A DNA stretch of 64,000 nucleotides from Proteobacteria bacterium 005FR1 (GTDB lineage Bacteria > Pseudomonadota > Gammaproteobacteria > Pseudomonadales > Cellvibrionaceae), in contig WACF01000001.1 of NCBI GenBank assembly GCA_026192395.1, positions 2,478,309 through 2,542,308 of the forward strand, given 5' to 3'. Made by a program: the position numbers and the translations under genes. Below are positions 9,269-19,600 of the stretch, piece by piece (the first letter of the stretch is position 1; every line of letters starts with the position of its first letter). The notes under the pieces are model-generated. The model was not told the DNA's origin. It did no database searches and worked only from the letters and a program-made list of their open reading frames with translations.

Positions 9269-10063
9269 TTAGAAAACGCTCCTGCGGTTTTTTTCCGCTT
9301 CGGCCAACAATGACTGAGCCCGTTCGATTTTGCTCTTCATGCCCTTCACGGTTTGCTCGACATCGCTGACCGACGCACTGCCCTGCAGCTGCTTGAGCAG
9401 AACCACATTGAAATCCTTTTCCAGATCTTCGACCAGAGCAGCGTCATGCTCGATGATGGGACCTTCGACACCTTCGAAGCGGTTGGCATAGGTGTCGTAA
9501 ACAAGGTTCAGGGCAGTATCCACATCGCGTTCGGCGTACTTCGCCACAACGCGGTCGAGATTATCCTTGATTTGACCGAGCGTGGATACCGGATCCATGG
9601 GTCCGGTCGAAGTGGCGGCAACCGGCTGCTCCGCCTGGTTTTTGGCTGCCAGCTTCACGGCGCCGAGGGCCTGCCACATGGCTTGTTTGAGCGCCTCCTG
9701 TTGCTGGCGGACTTCCGCCACCGGCTTGCCTTTGTCGATCGCATCATGGATGCCGAAGATGCCCTGCCAGATCGAGGCATAGACCGGAACGTAGGTGGTT
9801 TCGATGGCGGCGTGGAATTTCACGGCTTCCCAGTTTTCCACCAGCTTGCCGGGCTCGGCCGCTGAGGCGCCCTTGTCAGCGTAGGTATTCACGATTGAGT
9901 CGGCCTCGTCGAGAAACCATCGAACTTCGCCGCTGTATTCCTCGATGTGCGCGCTGAGATCCTTGACGTGCTCACCGACTTCGCCATTGGCATAGGCGGG
10001 ATTGGCGGCAAACACCGCGAGGATGCTGATGGCAGCCGCTAGCCCATTGATGACTCGATTCAT
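9269..10063 (-). CDS. Secreted helical protein heading the iron operon
   Basis: 264 residues with a clear signal peptide (cleavage near NPAYA). The mature part is almost all helical and seems to contain two related segments: one around KFHAAIETTYVPVYASIWQG and one around TYANRFEGVEGPIIEHD. The motif FEGVEGPII resembles the extracytoplasmic helical domain of bacterial FTR1-type iron permeases, so a role in handling iron at the periplasmic side is a reasonable inference. I do not recognise it as a named family. It is the first gene of the ferric importer operon (the next gene begins at once after its stop), has GAGG 5 nt before ATG, and lies about 48 nt from the Fur box. Confidence 0.7.
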   Translation of the reverse strand: MNRVINGLAAAISILAVFAANPAYANGEVGEHVKDLSAHIEEYSGEVRWFLDEADSIVNTYADKGASAAEPGKLVENWEAVKFHAAIETTYVPVYASIWQGIFGIHDAIDKGKPVAEVRQQQEALKQAMWQALGAVKLAAKNQAEQPVAATSTGPMDPVSTLGQIKDNLDRVVAKYAERDVDTALNLVYDTYANRFEGVEGPIIEHDAALVEDLEKDFNVVLLKQLQGSASVSDVEQTVKGMKSKIERAQSLLAEAEKNRRSVF

Positions 10064-10111
10064 GAGGTCCTCGCAAGATTCTGGGAAATGCTTGTTACAG
10101 AATGGTTTCTT

Positions 10112-10130
10112 GCAAATGATACTTATTATC
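10112..10130 (-). promoter_or_regulatory. Fur box upstream of the ferric importer operon
   Basis: Read on the minus strand the site is GATAATAAGTATCATTTGC, which matches 15 of 19 positions of the palindromic Fur consensus GATAATGATWATCATTATC. It lies about 48 nt before the first ATG of the operon. The location and match argue for iron-dependent repression by Fur. It also lies about 110 bp upstream of the divergent YkgJ-like gene. Confidence 0.8.
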
Positions 10131-10241
10131 TGTTAGAGCGTAAAGCGATTCGCGTTGACTCGAGGGCGGCCGCTGCTACCATGAGCCTCCTTTCGACGTC
10201 ACGACTCAAACAGCCCCCAATCGCCGCACCGGAGCGCAGCC

Positions 10242-10685
10242 ATGCCCCCCAGGAGAAGCGCCACCAAGGTCATTGCCAGCGATAGCCCCGAATACGATCA
10301 GGGGGATAACAAGTGCAGCCGCTGCAAAGGGGCCAAATGCTGCCAGTACGTCACTGAGCGCATCACCACGCCCCGCTCCATCGCGGACTTCGACTACCTG
10401 CTCTGGCAGATCTCCCACAAGCTTGTTCACATGTACAAGGACTGCGAAGGCTGGACCCTACTCTTTTTGAGTGAATGTCAGCACCTGCTGTCCAGCGGCA
10501 TGTGCGGGATCTACGAGAAGCGGCCTCTGATCTGCCGCGAGCACAGCAACGATTACTGCGAATTCGATATCAGCGTCGCCGACAGCGCCGAACTCTATTT
10601 CCGTGATTACAGCGACCTCGATGCATACTGCCGACAGCGCTTCAAAAACTGGGACAAACGCTACGACAAACTAGCGACCCAGTAA
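10242..10685 (+). CDS. YkgJ-family cysteine cluster protein
   Basis: 147 residues. The N-terminal CSRCKGAKCC (Cys25, Cys28, Cys33, Cys34) and the later GMCGIYEKRPLICREH form the cysteine cluster of the YkgJ / UPF0153 family, thought to bind zinc or iron. The biochemical function of the family is not established. It is divergent from the Fur-box-controlled iron operon and may share its control region, which would fit a metal-related role. No operon partner follows; glycerol kinase starts 58 bp later on the same strand. Confidence 0.85.
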   Translation: MPPRRSATKVIASDSPEYDQGDNKCSRCKGAKCCQYVTERITTPRSIADFDYLLWQISHKLVHMYKDCEGWTLLFLSECQHLLSSGMCGIYEKRPLICREHSNDYCEFDISVADSAELYFRDYSDLDAYCRQRFKNWDKRYDKLATQ

Positions 10686-10743
10686 CTGATCAAACCAAAC
10701 CAACCACGACAGTCAACAACAATAAAGGGAGTCAAACGCAGCC

Positions 10744-12225
10744 ATGGCCTACCTCCTGTCCATCGACCAGGGCACCACCAGCTCGAGAGCCATCATTGTC
10801 GACACCGACAGCGAGCAGCTCACCGTTGCCCAACAGGAATTTCCGCAGCACTTCCCCAGAGACGGCTGGGTCGAACACAAGCCCGAGGATATCTGGGAGT
10901 CCGTGCGCAAAACGGCCAATACGGCGCTCAAGAAAGCCGGACTCAAAGCCTCCCAGGTCACCGCCATCGGTATTACCAACCAGCGCGAAACCGTACTGGT
11001 CTGGGACCGTCATAGCGGCGAACCCATCTACAACGCCATCGTCTGGCAAGATCGGCGCACCAGCGATTACTGTCGGCAGCTCATCGACCAGGGCCACGAG
11101 CGGATGATGCAGGAGAAGACCGGGCTGATCATCGACCCCTACTTTTCCGCCACCAAGATCCACTGGCTGCTGGAAAACGTCGCCGGTGCCCGGGAGCGCG
11201 CCGAGCGAGGTGAGCTGGCCTTCGGCACGGTCGACAGCTACCTGCTCTGGCAACTCACCGAAGGCAAGGTCCACAAAACCGACGCCAGCAACGCCAGCCG
11301 CACCGCACTGTTCAATATCCACGCTCAGGACTGGGATGAGGACCTACTGAAGCTCTTTAATATTCCGCGCAGCATGATGCCGGACGTCTGCGACTGCGCG
11401 AGCAACTTCGGTGTCGCCAGCGAACGCTGGTTCGGAGCGGAAATCCCGGTGCTCGCCATGCTTGGCGACCAGCAAAGCGCGCTCGTGGGGCAGGCCTGCT
11501 TCGAAGAAGGCATGGCCAAAAGCACCTACGGCACCGGCTGTTTCTTTGTCCTTAACACCGGCGACAAGCCCCTGCAGTCCCAACACAAATTACTCACCAC
11601 CGTCGGCTACCGGCTCGATGGCAAAGTCACCTACGCACTGGAAGGCAGCATCTTTGTCGCCGGCGCGGCCGTTCAGTGGCTGCGCGACGGGCTGCGCCTG
11701 ATCGAAAACGCCGGTGAAACGGAAGTTCTTGCCCGGCAAACTCCCATGGATCACGGGGTCATGCTGGTGCCCGCCTTCACTGGCCTCGGCGCGCCCTACT
11801 GGGACCCCAAAGCGCGCGGCGCCATTTTCGGCCTCACCCGCGATACAGGCATCAAGGAAATCGTCACCGCCGGCCTGCAGGCCGTCTGCTACCAGACCAA
11901 AGACCTGCAGAAAGCCATGGAACTGGACGGCCTGCCGGCGAACATTCTGCGGGTAGACGGCGGCATGGCGGCCAACGACTGGCTGATGCAGTTTCTGGCC
12001 GACATCCTCGGCGTGAAAGTTGACCGCCCCACCTCCATCGAAACCACAGCACTGGGAGCGGCTTACTTCGCCGGTCTGCAGGCGGGCGTGTTCAAGTCGC
12101 TCGAGCACATTGCCCGACGATGGAAGCACGATCGGGAATTCGTCCCGGAATTTTCGAAGGAAGAACGGGACCGCTTCTACGCCGCCTGGCTGGATGCGGT
12201 TGCGAGGGTGCGGAGCAAAGACTGA
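10744..12225 (+). CDS. glpK: Glycerol kinase
   Basis: 493 residues, full length for GlpK, which phosphorylates glycerol to sn-glycerol 3-phosphate with ATP. It opens with the FGGY-kinase phosphate loop [16 protein letters not shown]. It then has [20 protein letters not shown], the substrate region around WQDRRT, and the C-terminal FGGY signature zone containing [11 protein letters not shown] and DGGMAANDW. The ATG at 10744 is preceded by AAAGGGAG at a slightly long spacing. Neither glpF nor glpD is nearby, so glycerol entry and oxidation must be encoded elsewhere. A GDPD phosphodiesterase at 32.2 kb could feed the same pathway. Confidence 0.97.
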   Translation: MAYLLSIDQGTTSSRAIIVDTDSEQLTVAQQEFPQHFPRDGWVEHKPEDIWESVRKTANTALKKAGLKASQVTAIGITNQRETVLVWDRHSGEPIYNAIVWQDRRTSDYCRQLIDQGHERMMQEKTGLIIDPYFSATKIHWLLENVAGARERAERGELAFGTVDSYLLWQLTEGKVHKTDASNASRTALFNIHAQDWDEDLLKLFNIPRSMMPDVCDCASNFGVASERWFGAEIPVLAMLGDQQSALVGQACFEEGMAKSTYGTGCFFVLNTGDKPLQSQHKLLTTVGYRLDGKVTYALEGSIFVAGAAVQWLRDGLRLIENAGETEVLARQTPMDHGVMLVPAFTGLGAPYWDPKARGAIFGLTRDTGIKEIVTAGLQAVCYQTKDLQKAMELDGLPANILRVDGGMAANDWLMQFLADILGVKVDRPTSIETTALGAAYFAGLQAGVFKSLEHIARRWKHDREFVPEFSKEERDRFYAAWLDAVARVRSKD

Positions 12226-12485
12226 AGCCGTTGCGATGGGACCAGTGCACCCGACTCCGGCACGGAGGGAGTTTGGTGGTGGGCTGGGCATTTCAAAACC
12301 CTCGCCGCAGGACGCGGCGCGTGAGCTACAGGGACTGTATTCATGCGTTTTTGAAATCTCAGCCCAGCGCCAAACGGCTACGGGCACCATCACGCGGGCG
12401 CTCCTTCACGATCTGCCATACCGATGACCGCCTTCAAATGGGCTACAATTACCCGCTTTGCCCTCCCCAACCGTGAGATCAGTCT

Positions 12486-13670
12486 ATGAGCAAAGTCCTG
12501 GAAGGCGTACGGGTTCTCGATTTCGGCCGCTATATCGCCGGGCCCTTCTGCGCCGCCCTGCTGGCCGATATGGGTGCGGAAGTCATTCGCATCGAGCGCA
12601 TCGAAGGTGGTGAAGATCGCTACACATCACCGATTGCCGAAGACGGCACCGGAGCCGCCTACCTGCAAATGGGCCGCAATAAGCTGGGAATGACACTGAA
12701 CCCGATCAAGCCCGAGGGCAAGGAAGTGGTAGCCCGGCTGGTGAAGACCGCCGACGTAGTGATCGCCAACCTGCCGCCGCAAACCCTCAAGGCCATGGGC
12801 ATCGACTACGAAAGCCTGACTGCCATCAAGCCTGACATCATTCTCACCTGGATCTCCACCTTCGGCGCGGGCGGCCCCTACTCCAACCGCCTGGGCTTCG
12901 ACGGGCTTGGCCAGGCCATGTCCGGCGCCATGCACCTGACCGGCCCCGAGGACCAGCCCGTCAAGGCTGCAGTCAACTACGTCGATTTTGGCACCGCCTG
13001 CCTGAGCGCCTTCGGCACCATGTCCGCACTGCTGGAACGCGAGAAGACCGGCAAGGGCCAGATCGTTGAAGCTTCGCTGTATCGCACTGCCCTGAATTTC
13101 GCCGGCAACTTCCTCACCGAGCAGAGTGTTCTGAATCTGAACCGCCACGGCACCATGAACCGCCTGCAAATGTGCGCACCCGGCGACACCTACAAAACCA
13201 AAGATGGCTGGGTGCTGGTGCAGACGGTCGGCTTTGCCATGTTCGAGCGTTGGGCGAACTTGATGGGAGAAGATCACTGGCTGGACGATCCGCGCTTCAA
13301 GGACGACATCTCCCGCGGCGACAACGGCGAAATCGTCAGCGAACGTCTGGGCCGCTGGTGTGCCGAGAGGACCACCGCCGAAGTGTTGGCCGCCTTCGAG
13401 GAATCCAAGCTGCCGGCCGGCTCCGTCTACGACCTGCAGCAGGCTCTGGACGATGAGCATGCGCAGGCAATCGGCGCCTTCCGTGATCTCGAGTATCCCG
13501 GCACACCGAAAGTCCCCAAAGTGGCGGACACGCCGATCAGCCTGTCCCGCACACCGCCCAGCATTGAAAAACGTGCGCCGACCTTGTCCGAACACACCGA
13601 CCAGATCATGGCGGAACTGGGTTATTCGCGGGACGAAATCGCGCGGTTGAGAGAAAAGCGAATCATCTGA
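12486..13670 (+). CDS. Class III CoA-transferase (CaiB/BaiF family)
   Basis: 394 residues, typical for formyl-CoA-transferase-like family III enzymes, which move CoA between carboxylic acids through an aspartyl-CoA intermediate. The N-terminal GVRVLDFGRYIAGPFCAALLADMGAEVI is the family signature (only its beginning at about residue 8 is needed). Asp167 in NYVDFGTACLSAFG aligns with the catalytic aspartate. The substrate cannot be told from sequence. The gene is isolated: glpK is 260 bp upstream and the peptide transporter 144 bp downstream, without an obvious link. Confidence 0.9.
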   Translation: MSKVLEGVRVLDFGRYIAGPFCAALLADMGAEVIRIERIEGGEDRYTSPIAEDGTGAAYLQMGRNKLGMTLNPIKPEGKEVVARLVKTADVVIANLPPQTLKAMGIDYESLTAIKPDIILTWISTFGAGGPYSNRLGFDGLGQAMSGAMHLTGPEDQPVKAAVNYVDFGTACLSAFGTMSALLEREKTGKGQIVEASLYRTALNFAGNFLTEQSVLNLNRHGTMNRLQMCAPGDTYKTKDGWVLVQTVGFAMFERWANLMGEDHWLDDPRFKDDISRGDNGEIVSERLGRWCAERTTAEVLAAFEESKLPAGSVYDLQQALDDEHAQAIGAFRDLEYPGTPKVPKVADTPISLSRTPPSIEKRAPTLSEHTDQIMAELGYSRDEIARLREKRII

Positions 13671-13814
13671 TTCGCACTGGCAAACAGAAAAACATAAGAA
13701 CAAGGGACAGACACGCCCTGCGCGCGTCTACCAGGGAAGGACTATGGTGCCTCACCCGGGCACCGCAGGGGCTGACCGGCACCGACACGACTTCCAATTC
13801 AAAGAGATCTTCCT

Positions 13815-15440
13815 ATGACTCACGAAGATACCCTCCCCCTTCCGCACCGAGGTGATCACCTGTTTGGCCACCCCAAGGGGCTCTACGTCTGCTTCTTTAC
13901 CGAGATGTGGGAGCGATTCTCCTTCTACGGCATGAAGTATCTGCTACTTCTCTATTTGACCAAGTACCACCTGTTCAGCGACGCGGAAGGACTCGATGTG
14001 CTCGGCAGTTATGCCGGCCTGGTCTACGCGATGCCGGTGATCGGCGGCCTGCTCGCCGACCGCTATCTGGGGATGCGCAAGGCCGTGCTCTTCGGCGGGA
14101 TTTTGCTGTCGCTCGGTCACCTGGGCATGGCCTGGGAAGGACATGCGGCCTATCTACAGGACGGCCAGCGGGTGCAGGATACCTTTGCGCTTCGGGTCTT
14201 CTACTTTTCGCTGGCGTTGATCATCGTCGGCGTTGGCTTTCTCAAGCCTAACATTTCAACCATCGTCGGCCGGCTTTATCCGGAGAACGATCCGCGCCGC
14301 GATTCGGGCTTCACCATCTTCTATATGGGCATCAACATCGGCGCTTTCACGGCGACGCTGCTGTGCGGCTGGCTCGGCGAAACCTACGGCTGGAAGTACG
14401 GTTTCGGCCTCGCCGGGATCGGCATGCTGGTCGGTCTGGCGACCTTCCTTTACGGCCAGCGCTACCTGGGAGGTCATGCCGAGCCCAGTAACCCCGCCCT
14501 GTTGCGCGAGCGCATCGCCCCCTTCCTCACCCGCGAGCGGCTGATCTATCTCGGCGCCCTTGCCTCGCTCTTCATCGTCTGGGTGATGATGTTGCACATT
14601 CACTGGGTGGAATACTCGCTGAACGGCCTGGCCGCCATCACGCTGGTGGGCATCATCGGATTTATTCTCTTCCGCTGTACGCCCCAGGAGCGCCGCAATA
14701 TGACGGTGCTGATGATCCTGATCCTGTTCTCCGTGGTGTTCTGGGCGCTGTTCGAGCAGTCCTCCGCCTCCATGACCCTGTTTGCCGACCGGGTAGTGGA
14801 CCGGGAGATGTTCGGGATCACGTTCACTGCCTCGCAGTTTGGCTCGCTGAATGCGTTCTTTATTTTCACCACGGCGCCGCTGTTCTCAGTGCTCTGGATC
14901 TGGCTCGCCAAAAAGGGGCGCGAACCCAGCATTCCGGTGAAGTTCGCACTGGGCATTGCTCAGGTGGGCATCGGCTTCGGCGCGCTGGTCCTGGGCGCGC
15001 AGTTTGCGATGGACGGCGGCGATGTAGCGAAGGTGGCTGGGTTCTGGCTGGTTCTCGCCTATTTCTTCCACACCACGGGTGAACTGTGCCTGTCCCCAAT
15101 TGGCCTGTCCGCGGTGACTCAGTTGTCCGTGCAACGAGTGGTAGGTCTGATGATGGGTACGTGGTTCCTGGCCACCGCCTATGCGGAGTTCGTGGCCGCC
15201 CAGCTCTCCAAGATCGCCGCCATCGCCACTGAGGAAGGTCTGTCGTTCGAACTGTCCGAGGCCATCGCCATCTACGGCAATTTCTTCGAATCGATGATGT
15301 ACATCGGTCTGGCCGCAGGCCTGGTGCTACTGGCAATCAGCCCCTTCCTGAAGCGTGCCATGAGCGTCGGCAAGGGCGGCGGTCAGAGTCAGTCCGCGGC
15401 GGAAGCGACTACCTTCACCGGTGAGAGCCGAACCGGGTAG
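13815..15440 (+). CDS. POT-family proton-coupled oligopeptide transporter
   Basis: 541 residues with about fourteen hydrophobic helices. The first helix carries the ExxER proton-coupling motif (Glu30, Glu33, Arg34) inside FTEMWERFSFYGMKYLLLLY. The PTR2 signature is present around YMGINIGAF, and a later FHTTGELCLSPIGLS helix matches the family. It imports di- and tripeptides with protons across the inner membrane. The last 52 bp overlap the 3' end of the LysR gene encoded on the other strand. The start follows AAAGAGA before ATG. Confidence 0.93.
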   Translation: MTHEDTLPLPHRGDHLFGHPKGLYVCFFTEMWERFSFYGMKYLLLLYLTKYHLFSDAEGLDVLGSYAGLVYAMPVIGGLLADRYLGMRKAVLFGGILLSLGHLGMAWEGHAAYLQDGQRVQDTFALRVFYFSLALIIVGVGFLKPNISTIVGRLYPENDPRRDSGFTIFYMGINIGAFTATLLCGWLGETYGWKYGFGLAGIGMLVGLATFLYGQRYLGGHAEPSNPALLRERIAPFLTRERLIYLGALASLFIVWVMMLHIHWVEYSLNGLAAITLVGIIGFILFRCTPQERRNMTVLMILILFSVVFWALFEQSSASMTLFADRVVDREMFGITFTASQFGSLNAFFIFTTAPLFSVLWIWLAKKGREPSIPVKFALGIAQVGIGFGALVLGAQFAMDGGDVAKVAGFWLVLAYFFHTTGELCLSPIGLSAVTQLSVQRVVGLMMGTWFLATAYAEFVAAQLSKIAAIATEEGLSFELSEAIAIYGNFFESMMYIGLAAGLVLLAISPFLKRAMSVGKGGGQSQSAAEATTFTGESRTG

Positions 15441-16333
15441 GAAAGCTCCTGCTTGTCGATATGCTTGGCAAAGTAATCGAGAAAGCGGGAGATTTTCGGC
15501 GCCAGCTGATAACGGCTGGAGTAAAGGCCATAGGCCTTGATCGGTTCGATGGGGATCTGCGGCAGTAATTGTTGCAGCTCCCCGGTCTCGAGTTCTCTTC
15601 GGCACTGGGTTTTGGTCATCAGGGCGATGCCGAGACCGTCTTTGGCCATTTGCTTGATTGCCGCCGAGCTATTGGCCCAGGCCTTCGGCCGGAAGGCGAC
15701 CAGGCGCTTGTCCGGGCCGGTGCCCAGCGGCCAGATGGGTGCGGAGCGCGAGCTGCCGAGCATCAGACCGTAGTGGTCCTTCAGCGCATCGACATCGTCC
15801 GGTTCGCCGTGGATTCGCAAGTAGGACGGGCTCGCCACGAGCATCAGGCTGCGCTCGAACAACAGCCGGGCTACCAAATCGGAACTGGCCAGCGGGCCAA
15901 ACATCACCGCGATATCGCAGTTCTGGCCGATCAAATCGATTTCACCGTCTGAGAACTGCACCTCCAGATCCACCTTGGGATGCAGCTTCATGAAGCCGGA
16001 ACAAAGCGCGGCCATCACTTCCTGGTTAAATGCGATCGGAAGAACTACTTTTAGGTTGCCCGACACTTCTTCACGGGCATTCTCGATAGTGGCGTGAACC
16101 GATTGGACTTCCCGCAGGATATTGACGCAGTTTTCGTAGACCTCTCGCCCAACCTGGGTAAGGCGCAGCTGGCGGGTATTGCGCTGCAGCAGCCGCACGC
16201 CGAGGCTCTCTTCCATTTGGGAGATTTTGCGGCTGATGGTGGACTTGGGGATGCCGGCGTCCCGGGCCGCCTGAGAATAGCTCTCGGCTTCCACGACCTT
16301 GGCAAAGAGCATCATGGCATTGAGATCGATCAC
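15389..16333 (-). CDS. LysR-family transcriptional regulator
   Basis: 314 residues. The N-terminal winged helix-turn-helix (about 1-60, with SYSQAARDAGIPKSTISRKI as recognition region) and a C-terminal effector-binding domain (about 90-300) define a LysR regulator of the CrgA/AaeR-like group. It converges on and overlaps the peptide transporter and is divergent from the large carboxylase gene. Its target could be either or neither. A near-palindromic LysR-type site lies 54 bp upstream of its start. No known effector can be inferred. Confidence 0.93.
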   Translation of the reverse strand: MIDLNAMMLFAKVVEAESYSQAARDAGIPKSTISRKISQMEESLGVRLLQRNTRQLRLTQVGREVYENCVNILREVQSVHATIENAREEVSGNLKVVLPIAFNQEVMAALCSGFMKLHPKVDLEVQFSDGEIDLIGQNCDIAVMFGPLASSDLVARLLFERSLMLVASPSYLRIHGEPDDVDALKDHYGLMLGSSRSAPIWPLGTGPDKRLVAFRPKAWANSSAAIKQMAKDGLGIALMTKTQCRRELETGELQQLLPQIPIEPIKAYGLYSSRYQLAPKISRFLDYFAKHIDKQELSYPVRLSPVKVVASAAD

Positions 16334-16699
16334 CTGACTTCCCCCTCGTCCGCGCTTTTTTCAGGGAAATAGATAAGCCGCGGATTGTTGCAAATATGGA
16401 ACGAAGCGTTCAGCTCGTGGATAGTACCACAGCGGCAAAATTCAAGGATAATTGCGGACCCTTGGTCAAATTTCCCGCCACCGCACGGAATGCAAGGGCT
16501 GGCGCGGGTAACAGCAGGCTGTGACAGCAGGCAAGCGATCCGCAAATGGGACAATAATCACAAATCGGCCGTTTCCCTCGGGGTGCGACCGGAAGCTGGC
16601 CGATAATATCCGGCCCTCCGCCTCTTCCCTTCGGATAGAGAGCACGCAGGGCCAAAGCTGACGGCGCACACTGTGGAAAAGCAAAAACAGAGAGAAGTT
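16334..16699. other. Divergent intergenic region between lysR and the carboxylase
   Basis: A 366-bp region separates two divergent starts, so it must hold both promoters. The only site I can point to is the near-palindrome GTTGC-AAATAT-GGAAC at 16387-16402. The right end carries AGAGAG before the carboxylase ATG at 16700. No small gene is seen. Confidence 0.5.
16387..16402. promoter_or_regulatory. Candidate LysR-type operator
   Basis: GTTGCAAATATGGAAC is a near-perfect dyad (4 of 5 arm bases) containing a T-N11-A core, the usual form of LysR binding sites. It lies 54 bp from the start of the adjacent lysR gene and about 300 bp from the divergent carboxylase gene. The assignment rests on form and position only. 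Confidence 0.35.
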
Positions 16700-19600
16700 A
16701 TGACTGCAAAATCCCCCCTCGACAACACGGCAAGTGTGGATTCCCTGTTTATACAGGCCGAACATCTGGCCTCGGACTTTTCCCTTTTTCCCGATCACAA
16801 CCCGTTGGCCACCGGCAAACATTTGGCCGGCCTGGTGGACGAGCGTAAGGTCAAGTCGCGTCTCAAGCAGCTGCAGAAGCTCGACGTGGACAGTTATGTG
16901 GCCGAAGTGGTCCAGCCTGCTCAGCACACCAAGCGACCCACGGCAAAGGAAATCATTGGCCGCCTGAACGGAAAAATCATCACTTCTCAGGAAAAAGGGC
17001 CGTTCTATAGCGTTGAGATCGAGCTACCTTTCAGCAGTGGTAAACGCCGCATCGGCATCATCGCTCAGGAGCGTTCCTCCGCCAATGGCGCCTGGATGCC
17101 CGAACACCATCAGATGGCCAGCGAAACCATTCGCCGTTTCTCCGATATGGCTCTGCCCATCGTCTATTTCATCGATACGCCCGGGGCGGATGCCGGCGAG
17201 CTTGCCAACAGCCATAACCAGGCACACAGCATCTCCCGGATGATCACCGAAAGTACCGCGGTGGACGTTCCCACCGTCGGCATCGTGATCGGCGTCGGCT
17301 ACTCTGGCGGAGCGATCCCGCTGGCGGCAGCGAACATTTTGCTGTCGGTGCGCGACGGCATCTTCAATACAATTCAACCCCAGGGTCTGCAGAGCATCGC
17401 CCGCAAGTTCAACCTGTCCTGGCAGGAATGCGCCAAGGAAGTGGGTGTGTCGCCGGAAGAGCTGTTGTCCCTCGGCTGCATCGACGGCATCATCGACTAT
17501 TCACCGGTGGATACTGATGAGCGCCAGCACAACCTGCAAAAGGCGATGATCGCCAGCATCGAAGCGGTGGAAAAAGCCGCGCTCGAGTTTGTGCCGAAAA
17601 CTCCGGACCTGTTCCAGCACTACCAGCGCAACCTGGACCGATACCTGCACCCCACCGAGTACCAGCAGGCGCTGGAAAAGAATACGCCCATCAATCTGGT
17701 GCGCAGCCCCACGATTCAGCCGAATATTTTCGGACTGTGCTATCGCTACATGCGCTACCTGCGCCTGCGCGGTCGCATTCACTCCATTTCCAGCAACGAA
17801 TACGGTCGTCTTTCCAAGCTGACCCTGCCCCAGGGTGACCTGCACGCGCGCCTGGCCCACGAGCAGGCAAAGATGTTCTCGGCCTGGATCGAGAATCCGG
17901 ACAAACTGGTTTACGACGACAATCTTGCCAAGGCCTGGAAAAACTTCGCCAGCAAGCGCGAGAGTCTGGACGCCGAGCGCAATACCGTCACCCGCTTTCT
18001 GCTGGGCGAGCCCAAGGAAAACTATGAAAAGGCGAAGCAGGCGCTACTCTTCAACCTGAGCTTTTCGCTGTACAACCGCTGGAAGAACAACGCGGCCCAC
18101 AACCTCAAGGAGCTGATCAGACTGCTCGAGAATGTGCAGGAAAATCCGCCCACCGACACCTGGCCGCCACTCAACGAAATGACCGTTCTCGATGCAGTCA
18201 TGCACCGCGAACTGCGTCAGGACTTCATCGAGCAGTGCAAGAACGTCCTGATTTTCGACACGCTCTACAACACGGTCGTCGCTAACCTGCCTTCCATCGC
18301 CAAAGAAGCCATGGAGACCAAGAGCCTGTCCAAGGAATCCGTCAACAAGCTGCTGGACGATTCACTGGCCGCCGCCCTGCAGCTGGATACCAGCGAAGAC
18401 AGCGCCCAGGCCGCTGCCAGCAAGCAGCGCTTCGAAACCTGGCTGGAATTCTTTGCCGCTCAGCGCAACCGCGGCGAGCTCCTGGTGAAGGTGGAGGAAT
18501 GGAAAGGCATCGGCTTCCCGCAGATGAACGACAGCCTGTTCGTGATCCTCACCTATTTCTTCGAAAACCTGCTGCCGGAGTACTACGAGAGCGGCGATAG
18601 CGGCAACTTCAAGGGCGCCATCAACCCGGTGCGCATTGGTCGGCGCAAGGACTTCTGGAACCGCCTGGTGATGGGTTACCGCGACCTGCTGATCCAGCGC
18701 CTGCTGAACGACGTGAAGCGAAACGCCAAGTTGTCGCCGGACGACATCATTAATCACTTCTTCAGCGACTTCGTCGAACTCGATGCGGACAAAGCCAGCT
18801 CGAACCCGGTCAACTTTCCCGGCTTCCGCCAGGCCATCGAAACAGCCATCGAGAAGAAGATGCGCCCCTGTGGTCTGGTTACCGGCGTCGCCAAGTACAA
18901 GCCCGCCAATGGCAAGGCCAAGCGGGTGGGCATAGCGGTATCTAACGTGCCCTTCCAGGCGGGCGCCTTCGATATGGCCAGTGCCGAGAAGTTCTGTCAC
19001 CTGCTGGTCGAGTGCACCAAGAAGCAACTGCCCGTGGTCTGCTTCATCAGCTCCGGTGGCATGCAGACCAAGGAGGGCGCTTCCGCGCTGTTCTCCATGG
19101 CGGCGGTCAATGATCGCCTGACCCGCTTCGTGGTGGACAACGATCTGCCGGTGGTGATCTTCGGCTTCGGCGACTGTACCGGTGGCGCCCAGGCGAGTTT
19201 CGTGACTCACCCGCTGGTGCAAACCTATTACTTCTCCGGCTGTAACATGCCTTTCGCCGGTCAGATGGTGGTACCCGCTTATCTGCCGTCGACCTCGACG
19301 CTGTCCAACTATCTGTCCACCAACCCGGAATCGATGGCCGGTCTGGTCAAGCATCCCTTCGCCCCGGATCTGGACAGCAAGCTGCGCGAAATCGACCAGA
19401 GCATGCCGCTGCCGCAGTTGACCGTGGAAGAAATCATCGAGAACACCTTCAGTAAGGTTCTGCCGAGCCTGCCCGGCGATGAAGTGGAACTGAGCGTTGA
19501 TCCAAAATCTTTGATGAAGCCGGTCAAGAAAGTGCTGGTGCACGCGCGTGGCTGTACTGCGGTGAAGCTGATCCGCAAGGCGCACGACAACAACCTGCAA

